Assembly (NCBI GenBank): GCA_902533295.1
Contig: CACALG010000004.1
Location: 1-45,792 of the forward strand
Source of the DNA: an uncultured marine group III euryarchaeote
Lineage (GTDB): Archaea > Thermoplasmatota > Poseidoniia > MGIII > CG-Epi1
Reading direction: 5' to 3'
DNA: 45,792 nt
Shown here: in pieces, positions 9,701-17,238 of the stretch
Position numbering within the stretch: the first letter of the stretch is position 1
Layout: every line of letters begins with the position of its first letter
Position numbers and translations under genes: made by a program
Notes under the pieces: model-generated
Database searches by the model: none
What the model saw: the letters and a program-made list of their open reading frames with translations, nothing else
Told to the model about the DNA's origin: nothing

Positions 9701-10814
9701 CAATATACTCTCCTTGCTCAGGAATCCCATTCCCATTAACATCTATTATGAAATATTCAGCTGTATCATATTGCCCATTCCCATTGCTATCTACAAAATC
9801 CTCAGAGATCGCCCACTCTGATGAAAAACCATCTACTTTACCTTCTTCTGCACAGGCATTATCACTCATTTGACTTGAAGTTTCTGCAGTTCTTTCACCA
9901 AAACGGAATCTAAAAGTTTGATTCATCCATTCTGGCCAATATCCAAAGAATGGCTGACCTTCTGCATCATTAGAAAATTTAGTGCTTGATGACGATAAAC
10001 GCCAATCAACATCTGGGACAAAAAGAAATTGTTCTGCACCATATCTTAAATACAAAATACCACGCATAATCATAGCCATTCCCAAAGAAGCTATCATCAT
10101 TGCTTGTGGCAAAGCATTTCTCTTACGGAATTGACGATAAACGAATCTATCAATTATCACACCAAGAATACCGGCTATCATAAAACCTGAAATACAGGCC
10201 CAGAACAGAGTGTCCCAAGTCAATACTTCATCTTTAGGAGCGTCTATGTGGAGAACTTTTTCACCATCTATCATTGTGTAAAAGAAAGGACTCCACATCA
10301 TAGTGAAACCCACGTAGGCACCTACAAGCATCATTTCAGCTTGTGCGAAATTACCAAAATTTTGAACCTTATAGATTAACGTAAGTCCAACTGCTATAGA
10401 GAGATAGGCTGCACCCCAATAAAGTCCACTAAACAATGTAGAACTTAGATTAAAACTCGTTGAAGCTGTGGTTTCTTGCCCAATAAATAGCTGATCAAGA
10501 CAAAAAGCAAATATTAAAAGGATAAAAAGTGGCGTTAGACCAATGAAGACTTTACGCCATAAACCACTCAAAGCGTTTAGTATCGAATAAAGAAGAAAGA
10601 AACTAGATAATACATATTCAAAAAATTGTACCATCCATAGGAAATCACCACTAAATAGAAGTGAAAATATACCACTTTGATAGCGTAGACCTATTGATGC
10701 ATCAAAGAATGCAAGGAATGCAATCTTAACGCCTATTGAAATCGAATCCCAACTCTCACGGATGTAGTTTGAAACATCTGTTGATGAAATATCTGAAGGG
10801 TTTTCTTTGTCCAA
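6765..10814 (-). CDS. Single-chain LivH-LivM permease fusion (1349 aa) with EF-hand-like insert and multi-TM linker
   Basis: N-terminal LivH features (GLYWGAAYLSIAVGLTLIYKVQNFGNFAQAEMMLVGAYVGF; RQMRAVADNPDLAASSGINVERIHSITAFLAAGMSGFGGVLFGM); C-terminal LivM features (LAFSLNLHTGFTGMTNFGVIFFAGLGA; RLRMDYFAIVTISLGEIVRI; GRLLRAIREDEEVTMHHGHNVFQNKAMSLALGGAIAGFGGGLWAW). Confidence 0.93.
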   Translation of the reverse strand: MDKENPSDISSTDVSNYIRESWDSISIGVKIAFLAFFDASIGLRYQSGIFSLLFSGDFLWMVQFFEYVLSSFFLLYSILNALSGLWRKVFIGLTPLFILLIFAFCLDQLFIGQETTASTSFNLSSTLFSGLYWGAAYLSIAVGLTLIYKVQNFGNFAQAEMMLVGAYVGFTMMWSPFFYTMIDGEKVLHIDAPKDEVLTWDTLFWACISGFMIAGILGVIIDRFVYRQFRKRNALPQAMMIASLGMAMIMRGILYLRYGAEQFLFVPDVDWRLSSSSTKFSNDAEGQPFFGYWPEWMNQTFRFRFGERTAETSSQMSDNACAEEGKVDGFSSEWAISEDFVDSNGNGQYDTAEYFIIDVNGNGIPEQGEYIDANGNGQYDEAESFTDLNSNGVWDDGICTITESLSFFESSESAYFLQYTKSALIIGVFAAVMLLILMLNWTRLGRQMRAVADNPDLAASSGINVERIHSITAFLAAGMSGFGGVLFGMYVRVNPEVGLSILLPAFSVIILGTLGSVRGALIAAVIVGLVRSISEPILIGSGSALDRPSYAAFGEAMPYMFLIAVLMVMPKGLGHVLNEWQIERTKNKNEWRIPNNLPKYFTNILNSIYLPTFRNLSERIEAVEGTSLRGTIAFLGIIQIAVVSISDIYTSGQGPTYYIIDFIYLLLQIVGILMIYFSLAHYQTDMKLYIIDVYFQIKDSSSDTKRNLFGSGFLILILLYSIDYLVSGVGAFYLALDYIFLFGQLFGLLMILYSSFFLFNEIEEINFAKVLGQLTYRINFLFLTIALLLWKYESTIEPSSARDTESTLYVTEIAYIFLILSVNDLTRLLFQAITPVQKIVEDSFKIVNQHINIQALVFGLLLIMFDHWFWGILLVLYSSNEAVKRVSEYYRQLVSQINVSAPKLSRIWPEYGRTSESGSWFTFICFLVVLIYIVDWLPSVTAFTKTMQVSRIIVLVCIFSILAFSLNLHTGFTGMTNFGVIFFAGLGAITTALLTVPSDRSGGHGWAPILGIFSDDFGSAILAAVFVSGLAGWLLAYPTARLRMDYFAIVTISLGEIVRISMRAEPLLRAGTGTTAIGIQMYNQPLQHWWESSMDDHVGKWMGLDEAAPYTVLLAAIALISFILIWTMIEMMQSSPWGRLLRAIREDEEVTMHHGHNVFQNKAMSLALGGAIAGFGGGLWAWLNASVLDDFINPVKSTFLIWAAFIVGGRANNRGMVIGAFMIALTEPLFNLLSAARGDNQSNFHSYVADIDGAFEWLIIDVFGFMYSDLSITEVFGTGDIMVNLVYFKLMLIGLVILTSLMVSERGLLPEVPKRPENPALSSKALPWYVWPLIVVFVVVIEILILGVL

Positions 10815-10879
10815 ATCTGAATACCTCTATAGTTCAGATGTAAACTAAGGAGTCCCTATAACTTGGTAATCCCTCGCAG

Positions 10880-10910
10880 TAGGGCGACCACATTACTGTG
10901 GCCACCCCTA
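10880..10910 (-). promoter_or_regulatory. Intergenic stem-loop between livK and livHM
   Basis: TAGGG-CGA-CCACA-TTAC-TGTGG-CCA-CCCCTA: CCACA/TGTGG inner stem and TAGGG/CCCTA outer stem, GC-rich in an AT-rich context. Confidence 0.55.
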
Positions 10911-10941
10911 TTGCTTATGAGTTCTTTTTCTCAGATTAGAC

Positions 10942-13758
10942 TTAGAGTCTTCTGCGGAGAAGTAAGACTGCACCAATTGCAGCTACGGCTGAAATTAAGC
11001 CGAAACCTGGTACCTCGTCAGCTGCTTCCTCGATTTCCTCTTCGGTTACAGTTTCGTCGGTTGTGGTTTCTTCTTCTTCTTCAACAACTTCTTCTTCTTC
11101 TTCAACTACTTCTTCTTCTGCAGTTACTGCACCACAGAATGCAGTGTCCCATTCATCCCAAGCATCATCGCCGCCTGGATCTCCTGCTGAACACCATTCC
11201 TCGGTTTCTGCACAGTTTTCATTATCTGCCTCACCTTCTTCATCACATTTTGCAGAGAATGCTTCTCCACATGCAGAACCGTCAGGGTTCTCACCTACAC
11301 AGTTTTCCATGTTGGCTTCACACCACTCTTCATCATCGAATGGACACTCATCGCCTTCATCGGCCATTGGTATTCCTTCATTGATAAGACCTTCGAATAG
11401 GCCCCATGAACTGTGGCACTCCAACTCGGCATGGTCTTCACCATCGTGATCATGTATCCAGAAGGTACATACATCAAATCCATTTCCTGCAACGTCGCCG
11501 TTAGCGTCGAATGCATGAACTCCTGCTGCACCTGCTTGAGGTGAACTTGGTGCTGCTACTGCTAATCCTAGCATATCTTTGACACCATCGTCTACTGGAG
11601 TTCTAAGAGCGGTTGCTTGTGCAAGACCGATAATTGCGACTGCATCAAATACTTCTCTAGTATAGATACCGCCTTCGTAACCGGCTGCAGCTGCTGCTCC
11701 TCCATAGAACATATCAAACATTGCACCTAAAGGTGAATCAGCACCAGATGATGGTTTGGTTACAGTTATTCCTTCCATTGCCCATATATCACTGAATGCG
11801 TCTGCAAAACTTTCGTCTGCAATTCCGTCACCGCCGAATATCATACCACCAAATTCTTGAGTGGCTAATTCTTCTGCTATGGCTGCACCATCTGTTGCAT
11901 AAGTAACCATGACAACATTTTCACAGTCATTTGACATTACATCTGAAACAATTGATGAGAAATCTGTAGTGTCTTCATCATATGTTGCTGACATGCAAAC
12001 ATCACCATCGTAGGCACCAGTAAATGCATCTGCAAAACCTGCTCCGTAATCGTTAGTCATAGAGATGACTGCGACATTCCAAGCTTCTGCTGCCTCAACT
12101 GTTCGTGCTAAGGCTACACCTTGCTGAGCATCACTTGGTACAACACGGAATAGATAACCATCATCATCGTAGTTGGTTATTGCTGGTGAAGTTGAAGCGT
12201 AGGATACCATTGGTACTCCTGCTGTTTTTGCTACTTCAATAGCTCCTAGAGTTGCTCCAGAACATGCTGCTCCGGCAATTCCGACAACACCTGCGTCAAT
12301 TAGAGTTTGAGCTCCAGTTGCTGCAGTTGTTCCGTCACAACCTGAATCAGCTTGTATAACTTCGAATTGGAAGTTTAGAGGCTGGATTGTGTTCATGTAA
12401 GTCTCTGCAACACCTGCTGCAATACTAAATCCTGGTGAGTATACAGCTATAGGTCCTGTAATTGGATTCAACATACCAATTTTGATATGTGCTGCACCTG
12501 GGAAAGTTAGAGCCATTCCGAAGTGACCGTTACATGCTAGTTGTAGAGTCATTGCTCCATCAACTAATACTGGAACGAATTGACAAACATCATAACCTGA
12601 ACCAGCGACGTCGCCAACTTGGTCAAAAGTGTGTGTTCCACTTGCACCGTGATAACCATTACCCAATACTCTTAGACTGTCACGCACGTCTACACCACAT
12701 GTTTGTGATGCACATTCTGCGTCCATTGCTGCATGACCAATCATGGTCACAGCGTCATAAGTTTCATGAGTATAGATTGCTTCTGATGCATTACCATCAT
12801 AATAATCTGCCCATGCTGCTTCGAAAGCATCTTTTTCTGAGCTGTCAGATCCTGAAGAAGGCTTGGTAGCAATTACCATTGTTGCTGCTGAAGGATCACT
12901 GAAAGCTGCAAGGAAACCCATGTCTGCAATACCATCTGCACCCATTATTGGGAAAGGACAGTCTTCAGAACAAACTGGGGAGGCTGGTCCTTCAATTCCT
13001 TGAAGTGCCATTTCTTCCATTAAAGCTGCTCCATCTGTTGCATAAGTAACTGTAATTAAACTGTCACATTCTGCTGCGGCAAGTGCCTCAACTTGTGTAG
13101 AGAAGTCAGTTGTATCTTCATCGTAACCGATTTCGACACACATCTCTTTTCCAGCTGCTGCATATGCTCCCTTGACTACACCAGCTAAACCGGCTCCGTA
13201 ATCATTGGTCATATAAATTAATCCAGGGTTTTGCCAGCCGTGAGCTGCTGCCATAGAGGCCATTGCTACACCTTGCTGAGCATCACTTGGTACAACACGG
13301 AACAAGAAGTCTCCATCATCAGCCATTGTAACTGCTGGTGAAGTTGAAGCGTAAGATACCATTGGTACTCCTGCTTCACTTGCTACTGGTTGTGCTCCAA
13401 GAGTTGCACCTGAACATGCTGCTCCTGCAATACCTACGACATCTGAATCAACCAGAGTCTGGGCTGCGGAAGCGGCGGTAGTTCCGTCACAACCTGAATC
13501 ACCTTCCACCAAGGAGAAGACGTAGTCCTCTTGCCCATCATTGAGGTGATCAATAGCTAATTGTGCTGCATCTGTAAAAGCTGGAGCATAAACTGCTATT
13601 GGACCTGTGATTGGGTTAAGCATTCCTATCTTAACTTCAACTGGTTCGTCTGCCGCTGCGTTAGCGACTGGACCTACGCCCAAAATTGGCATCAAAGCTG
13701 ACGCCAATAGAGCAAAAGCCACTGCTATCGTTAATATCTTGCTTGTTCTCATAAGCAT
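10942..13758 (-). CDS. Surface-anchored amino-acid/amide ABC substrate-binding protein with two tandem LivK-like domains, Cys-rich acidic region and PGF-CTERM tail
   Basis: Signal peptide; two copies of [VI]KIGMLNPITGPIAVY...DSGCDGTTAA...GIAGAACSGATLGA...GVPMVSYASTSPA; C-terminus PGFGLISAVAAIGAVLLLRRRL. Confidence 0.95.
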   Translation of the reverse strand: MLMRTSKILTIAVAFALLASALMPILGVGPVANAAADEPVEVKIGMLNPITGPIAVYAPAFTDAAQLAIDHLNDGQEDYVFSLVEGDSGCDGTTAASAAQTLVDSDVVGIAGAACSGATLGAQPVASEAGVPMVSYASTSPAVTMADDGDFLFRVVPSDAQQGVAMASMAAAHGWQNPGLIYMTNDYGAGLAGVVKGAYAAAGKEMCVEIGYDEDTTDFSTQVEALAAAECDSLITVTYATDGAALMEEMALQGIEGPASPVCSEDCPFPIMGADGIADMGFLAAFSDPSAATMVIATKPSSGSDSSEKDAFEAAWADYYDGNASEAIYTHETYDAVTMIGHAAMDAECASQTCGVDVRDSLRVLGNGYHGASGTHTFDQVGDVAGSGYDVCQFVPVLVDGAMTLQLACNGHFGMALTFPGAAHIKIGMLNPITGPIAVYSPGFSIAAGVAETYMNTIQPLNFQFEVIQADSGCDGTTAATGAQTLIDAGVVGIAGAACSGATLGAIEVAKTAGVPMVSYASTSPAITNYDDDGYLFRVVPSDAQQGVALARTVEAAEAWNVAVISMTNDYGAGFADAFTGAYDGDVCMSATYDEDTTDFSSIVSDVMSNDCENVVMVTYATDGAAIAEELATQEFGGMIFGGDGIADESFADAFSDIWAMEGITVTKPSSGADSPLGAMFDMFYGGAAAAAGYEGGIYTREVFDAVAIIGLAQATALRTPVDDGVKDMLGLAVAAPSSPQAGAAGVHAFDANGDVAGNGFDVCTFWIHDHDGEDHAELECHSSWGLFEGLINEGIPMADEGDECPFDDEEWCEANMENCVGENPDGSACGEAFSAKCDEEGEADNENCAETEEWCSAGDPGGDDAWDEWDTAFCGAVTAEEEVVEEEEEVVEEEEETTTDETVTEEEIEEAADEVPGFGLISAVAAIGAVLLLRRRL

Positions 13759-13802
13759 TCACACCTTCACGTTATTGCCAGGGGTAGTTAAAAGGGTTGA
13801 TA

Positions 13803-13816
13803 TCCTACGCGTAGGA
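13803..13816. promoter_or_regulatory. Perfect 14-bp palindrome TCCTACGCGTAGGA in livK promoter/leader region (candidate operator)
   Basis: Exact self-complementary sequence 45-58 nt upstream of the livK ATG; AT-rich TATA-like AGTTTTAAATTTTG lies about 25 nt further upstream (minus strand). Confidence 0.55.
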
Positions 13817-13914
13817 AAAGAATAAATGGAGAGTTTCAAAATTTAAAACTTAACTCTATAGTGCCAATATTATTATTAAGCGCAATTATTGTGCTACTCA
13901 AAAACTGGTAAACA

Positions 13915-14475
13915 ATGGCTGAAGAAAAAAAACAAACTCCTCCAAAATTTGTCTACAATTGTGTTAGGTGTGGACAATATTGTTCTAAGGTTACAGGCGT
14001 TAATGTCCACTTTAATGATATTAATAGATGGAGAAAAAACGGAATGTTACCCAGTATTTCCCAAAATATAGGGATGAGTATGAATGGAGGCTTTCCACAA
14101 TTAGTTCTAGAACCAAAAGAAGGTGAAAAGGGATGCCCTATGTATGATAATGAAAACAAGAATTGTCAAATTTACAATGATATGCCACTTAATTGTCAAG
14201 CATACCCGCTAGGGTACAATGGTGAAAAATATTTTGTGACTGATACTGCCTGCCAAGGTTTGGGTGAGGGCGAAATGACTGCGGAACAATTAAAAGTACA
14301 AAGAAATGCTGCAAAAGAAGATTATGAAGCGAGAGTAGAAAGCAATACATTAGTTCCATTGCTTTACAGTATAATCATGGGAAATTTAGTTGATCAATCA
14401 AAGAAGGCAATGGAAAATATGACTGATGACCAAAAGAACCAATTACAGGATATGCTAAAGGAGGAAGAAGACTGA
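13915..14475 (+). CDS. YkgJ-like Cys-cluster protein (putative Fe/Zn-chelating)
   Basis: YNCVRCGQYCSKVTGVNVHFNDINRW...KGCPMYDNENKNCQIYNDMPLNCQAYPLGY: CxxCxxxC...C...C spacing of the YkgJ/UPF0153 family. Confidence 0.85.
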   Translation: MAEEKKQTPPKFVYNCVRCGQYCSKVTGVNVHFNDINRWRKNGMLPSISQNIGMSMNGGFPQLVLEPKEGEKGCPMYDNENKNCQIYNDMPLNCQAYPLGYNGEKYFVTDTACQGLGEGEMTAEQLKVQRNAAKEDYEARVESNTLVPLLYSIIMGNLVDQSKKAMENMTDDQKNQLQDMLKEEED

Positions 14476-15152
14476 AACCCAATTTACTTTCTGCCTTAAA
14501 ATTCATAGCTTTACAAGGAGGAACAAGACATCCTATACACATTTCTTCCACAGCCCTTTCCAATAATCTAGGAGTTAGCCAACAATCTGCATCAAGATAT
14601 TTGATTGAATTAGTGGAGAAAGGATATGTGGAAAGAAGATTGGCTCAAGGCGGTCAAGTGATTACAATTTTGAAAAATGGCATTGCAGTTCTCAATAAAG
14701 AATTTTCAGAGTACAGTTTGATATTTGGTACACAAAAGGAAATTGAAATGAAAGGAATGCTAGAAACTGGATTAGGTGAAGGTGGATACTATATTTCTAA
14801 GAAGGGATACATGAAGCAATTTCAAAGTAAACTAAAATGGAAACCTTACGAAGGTACATTCAATTTAAGATTAAATGATGATGAAGTCCCAAAAATTGAA
14901 GCTATGAAAGCTGCTGAAGGGATTTTGATTGAAGGATTTGAACAAGAAGGAAGGACCTTTGGTAAAGCATGGGTTTTCAAATGTTCATTAAAGAATGGAA
15001 GAAAAATTGTAGAAGATTGTGCCATAATCTCACCAAAAAGAACACACTACAGAAGAGTTGTAGAAGTTATCTCTCCAATATTTCTCAGAGACAAATTAAA
15101 GGCTGTAGATGGTGATGTATTCACTATAAAAGTTGATTTAGGAGATATTTAA
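14472..15152 (+). CDS. ribK: CTP-dependent riboflavin kinase with N-terminal winged-helix domain (start revised upstream of ORF-track TTG at 14601)
   Basis: MLETGLGEGGYYISKKGYMKQFQSKLKWKPYEGTFNLRL matches DUF120 riboflavin kinase. In-frame upstream sequence from CTG 14472 encodes LKPNLLSALKFIALQGGTRHPIHISSTALSNNLGVSQQSASRYLIELVEKGYVERR (HTH); GGAGG at 14460-14464. Confidence 0.85.
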   Translation: MKPNLLSALKFIALQGGTRHPIHISSTALSNNLGVSQQSASRYLIELVEKGYVERRLAQGGQVITILKNGIAVLNKEFSEYSLIFGTQKEIEMKGMLETGLGEGGYYISKKGYMKQFQSKLKWKPYEGTFNLRLNDDEVPKIEAMKAAEGILIEGFEQEGRTFGKAWVFKCSLKNGRKIVEDCAIISPKRTHYRRVVEVISPIFLRDKLKAVDGDVFTIKVDLGDI

Positions 15153-15189
15153 ATAGCATGAGCAGAATCAAAATAATGGTGGCAATATA

Positions 15190-17202
15190 ATGGACCCTTT
15201 CCACAATTATACCTCTTACGATATACCTTGGTGGGTGATTTTAGGTATATGGTCCTTTATTGCTATAGGATTACACGTTTATCAAGTTGGATTTATAGTC
15301 AAATTAATTAGACTAGGAAAAGATGATGATCGTTTCAACTCTTGGAAACAAAGGATGAAGGAATTTTTAACTGATTGGTTAGGGCAAAGAAAAGTTGTTG
15401 AGGACAAACTTGCAGGATATGCTCATGCATTAATTTTCTGGGGATTCCTAATGCTGGTTAGTGACGTTATTGATTTAGGAACAGGAGGGCGCTTTGCTAA
15501 ATTGCTTGAAATTAAATTGCTTGGAAATATAGAACTAGTAGATATTTGGAATATAATAGTAGAGATAGGATATACATTGGCAGGAATTGGAATTCTCTTT
15601 GCCTTGTATCGTAGATTAATTGTAAGGCCTGAAAAACTCAAAGGAGCAAGTATGGAGGGCGTTCTAATTTTATTTGCAATACTAGGAATTGTTTTGACAT
15701 CATTTATTGTTGAAGCTGGATATATGATAGGGGAAAATCATATGAATAATTGGGAACCTATCGGAGTTCTTTTTGCAAAACAAATGGAGGGTATTGACTC
15801 CTCAACTTTAGGGACTATAATTGACGCTAGTTATTGGATACATATGATTTTGATTGGAGGCTTCTTAATCGAAATCCCACAAACTAAACACTCACATCTG
15901 ATTGGTACTATTCCAAATGTGATGTTCCAGGATCATGATGCTATGGGGACTATGAATCCAATGCAAACTGATGAAAATGATATTGCTGTTAAAACCGATG
16001 ATTTGGATTTTGACAATTTAACATTAGGTGTTAACAAATTTGAAGACTTCACATGGAGACAATTATCTGATGGATGGGCCTGTACTGCATGCGCTAGATG
16101 CCAAGATGTCTGTCCTGCTTATAATAGTGGTAAAACTTTGAATCCAATGCAGATAATAATGGACGTTAAAAACTATGGAAGTGAACATGGCTCTCAATTA
16201 CTTGCAGGTGAAGAACCTGATGAAACAATTGTAGATAGATTCACGCCAGACGCTATTTGGGCTTGTACCACTTGTTATGCGTGCGTAGACGCGTGTCCCG
16301 TACATATTGAACATGTACCAAAATTGACAGATACAAGGCGGCATTTGGTTATGGAAGCTTCTGAATTTCCAGAGGAATTACAAAATCTTTTCAACAATTT
16401 AGAAAGAAATTCAAATCCTTGGGGTATGGGTGCTCATACTAGGGCTGATTGGGCTGAAGGATTGGACCTAAAAATAGGAGAACCTGCCGAATATCTTTTC
16501 TATGTTGGCTGTGCCGGTTCTTTCGACGATAGGAATAAAAAGGTTTCAAGGGCAACTGCAATGCTTCTGAAGGAAGCAGGAGTTGATTTCTCAATCCTTG
16601 GTGAAATGGAGATGTGTAATGGCGATCCTGCTAGAAGAGCAGGTAATGAATTCCTATTCCAAATGATGGCCGAGATGAATGTAGACAATATGAATTCACT
16701 TGGAACTCTAAAAGTAATTACTGCATGTCCTCATTGTTTCCATACCATTGGAAAAGAATATGAAAAATATGGTGGAAAATATGAAGTCTATCACCATTCA
16801 CAAGTTCTAAATGACTTGCGGCAAAAAGGCAAACTAGAAATCAACAAATTTGAAGATAAAGTTACATTCCATGATCCTTGTTATTTAGGTAGAATTGGAG
16901 GTGAAACTGAGGCGCCAAGAGAAGCACTAGGTGGTGATTTAATCGAAATGGAAAGACACGGACAGAAATCATTCTGTTGTGGTGGTGGAGGAGCAAGAAT
17001 TTGGATGGAAGAAGATGCTGATAAAAGAGTTAATGAAATTAGGGCAAAAGAAGCCTCGGAAACAGGTGCTGATTGCGTAGCTGTAGGTTGTCCTTTCTGT
17101 ATGACTATGATGAGTGATGGTTTGAAAGAAATAGGTGACGTAAAACCAGTTAAAGACATCTCAGAAATAATGTTAGAAAATCTAAATACAGAAGAAGTAT
17201 AG
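15190..17202 (+). CDS. Membrane-bound Fe-S oxidoreductase, EtfD/HdrD-like putative ETF:quinone oxidoreductase
   Basis: N-terminal TM helices (NarI-like); CTACARCQDVCPAY and CTTCYACVDACPVH 4Fe-4S motifs; two CCG-type domains (CPHCFHTIG; FCCGGGGARIWMEE...GCPFCMTMM); immediately followed by etfB-etfA. Confidence 0.9.
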   Translation: MDPFHNYTSYDIPWWVILGIWSFIAIGLHVYQVGFIVKLIRLGKDDDRFNSWKQRMKEFLTDWLGQRKVVEDKLAGYAHALIFWGFLMLVSDVIDLGTGGRFAKLLEIKLLGNIELVDIWNIIVEIGYTLAGIGILFALYRRLIVRPEKLKGASMEGVLILFAILGIVLTSFIVEAGYMIGENHMNNWEPIGVLFAKQMEGIDSSTLGTIIDASYWIHMILIGGFLIEIPQTKHSHLIGTIPNVMFQDHDAMGTMNPMQTDENDIAVKTDDLDFDNLTLGVNKFEDFTWRQLSDGWACTACARCQDVCPAYNSGKTLNPMQIIMDVKNYGSEHGSQLLAGEEPDETIVDRFTPDAIWACTTCYACVDACPVHIEHVPKLTDTRRHLVMEASEFPEELQNLFNNLERNSNPWGMGAHTRADWAEGLDLKIGEPAEYLFYVGCAGSFDDRNKKVSRATAMLLKEAGVDFSILGEMEMCNGDPARRAGNEFLFQMMAEMNVDNMNSLGTLKVITACPHCFHTIGKEYEKYGGKYEVYHHSQVLNDLRQKGKLEINKFEDKVTFHDPCYLGRIGGETEAPREALGGDLIEMERHGQKSFCCGGGGARIWMEEDADKRVNEIRAKEASETGADCVAVGCPFCMTMMSDGLKEIGDVKPVKDISEIMLENLNTEEV

Positions 17203-17238
17203 CATAAGTTTTAAAGAGCAGAACAAAGACATAGGAAT

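Noticed and set aside
10863-11449. Plus-strand ORFs 10863..11384 and 11063..11449 (Leu/Ser-rich)
   Set aside because: Low-complexity antisense shadows of the GAA/GAG-rich acidic tail of livK; no recognisable domain.
12489-12869. 126-aa plus-strand ORF rich in His/Leu
   Set aside because: Antisense to the well-supported first SBP domain of livK.
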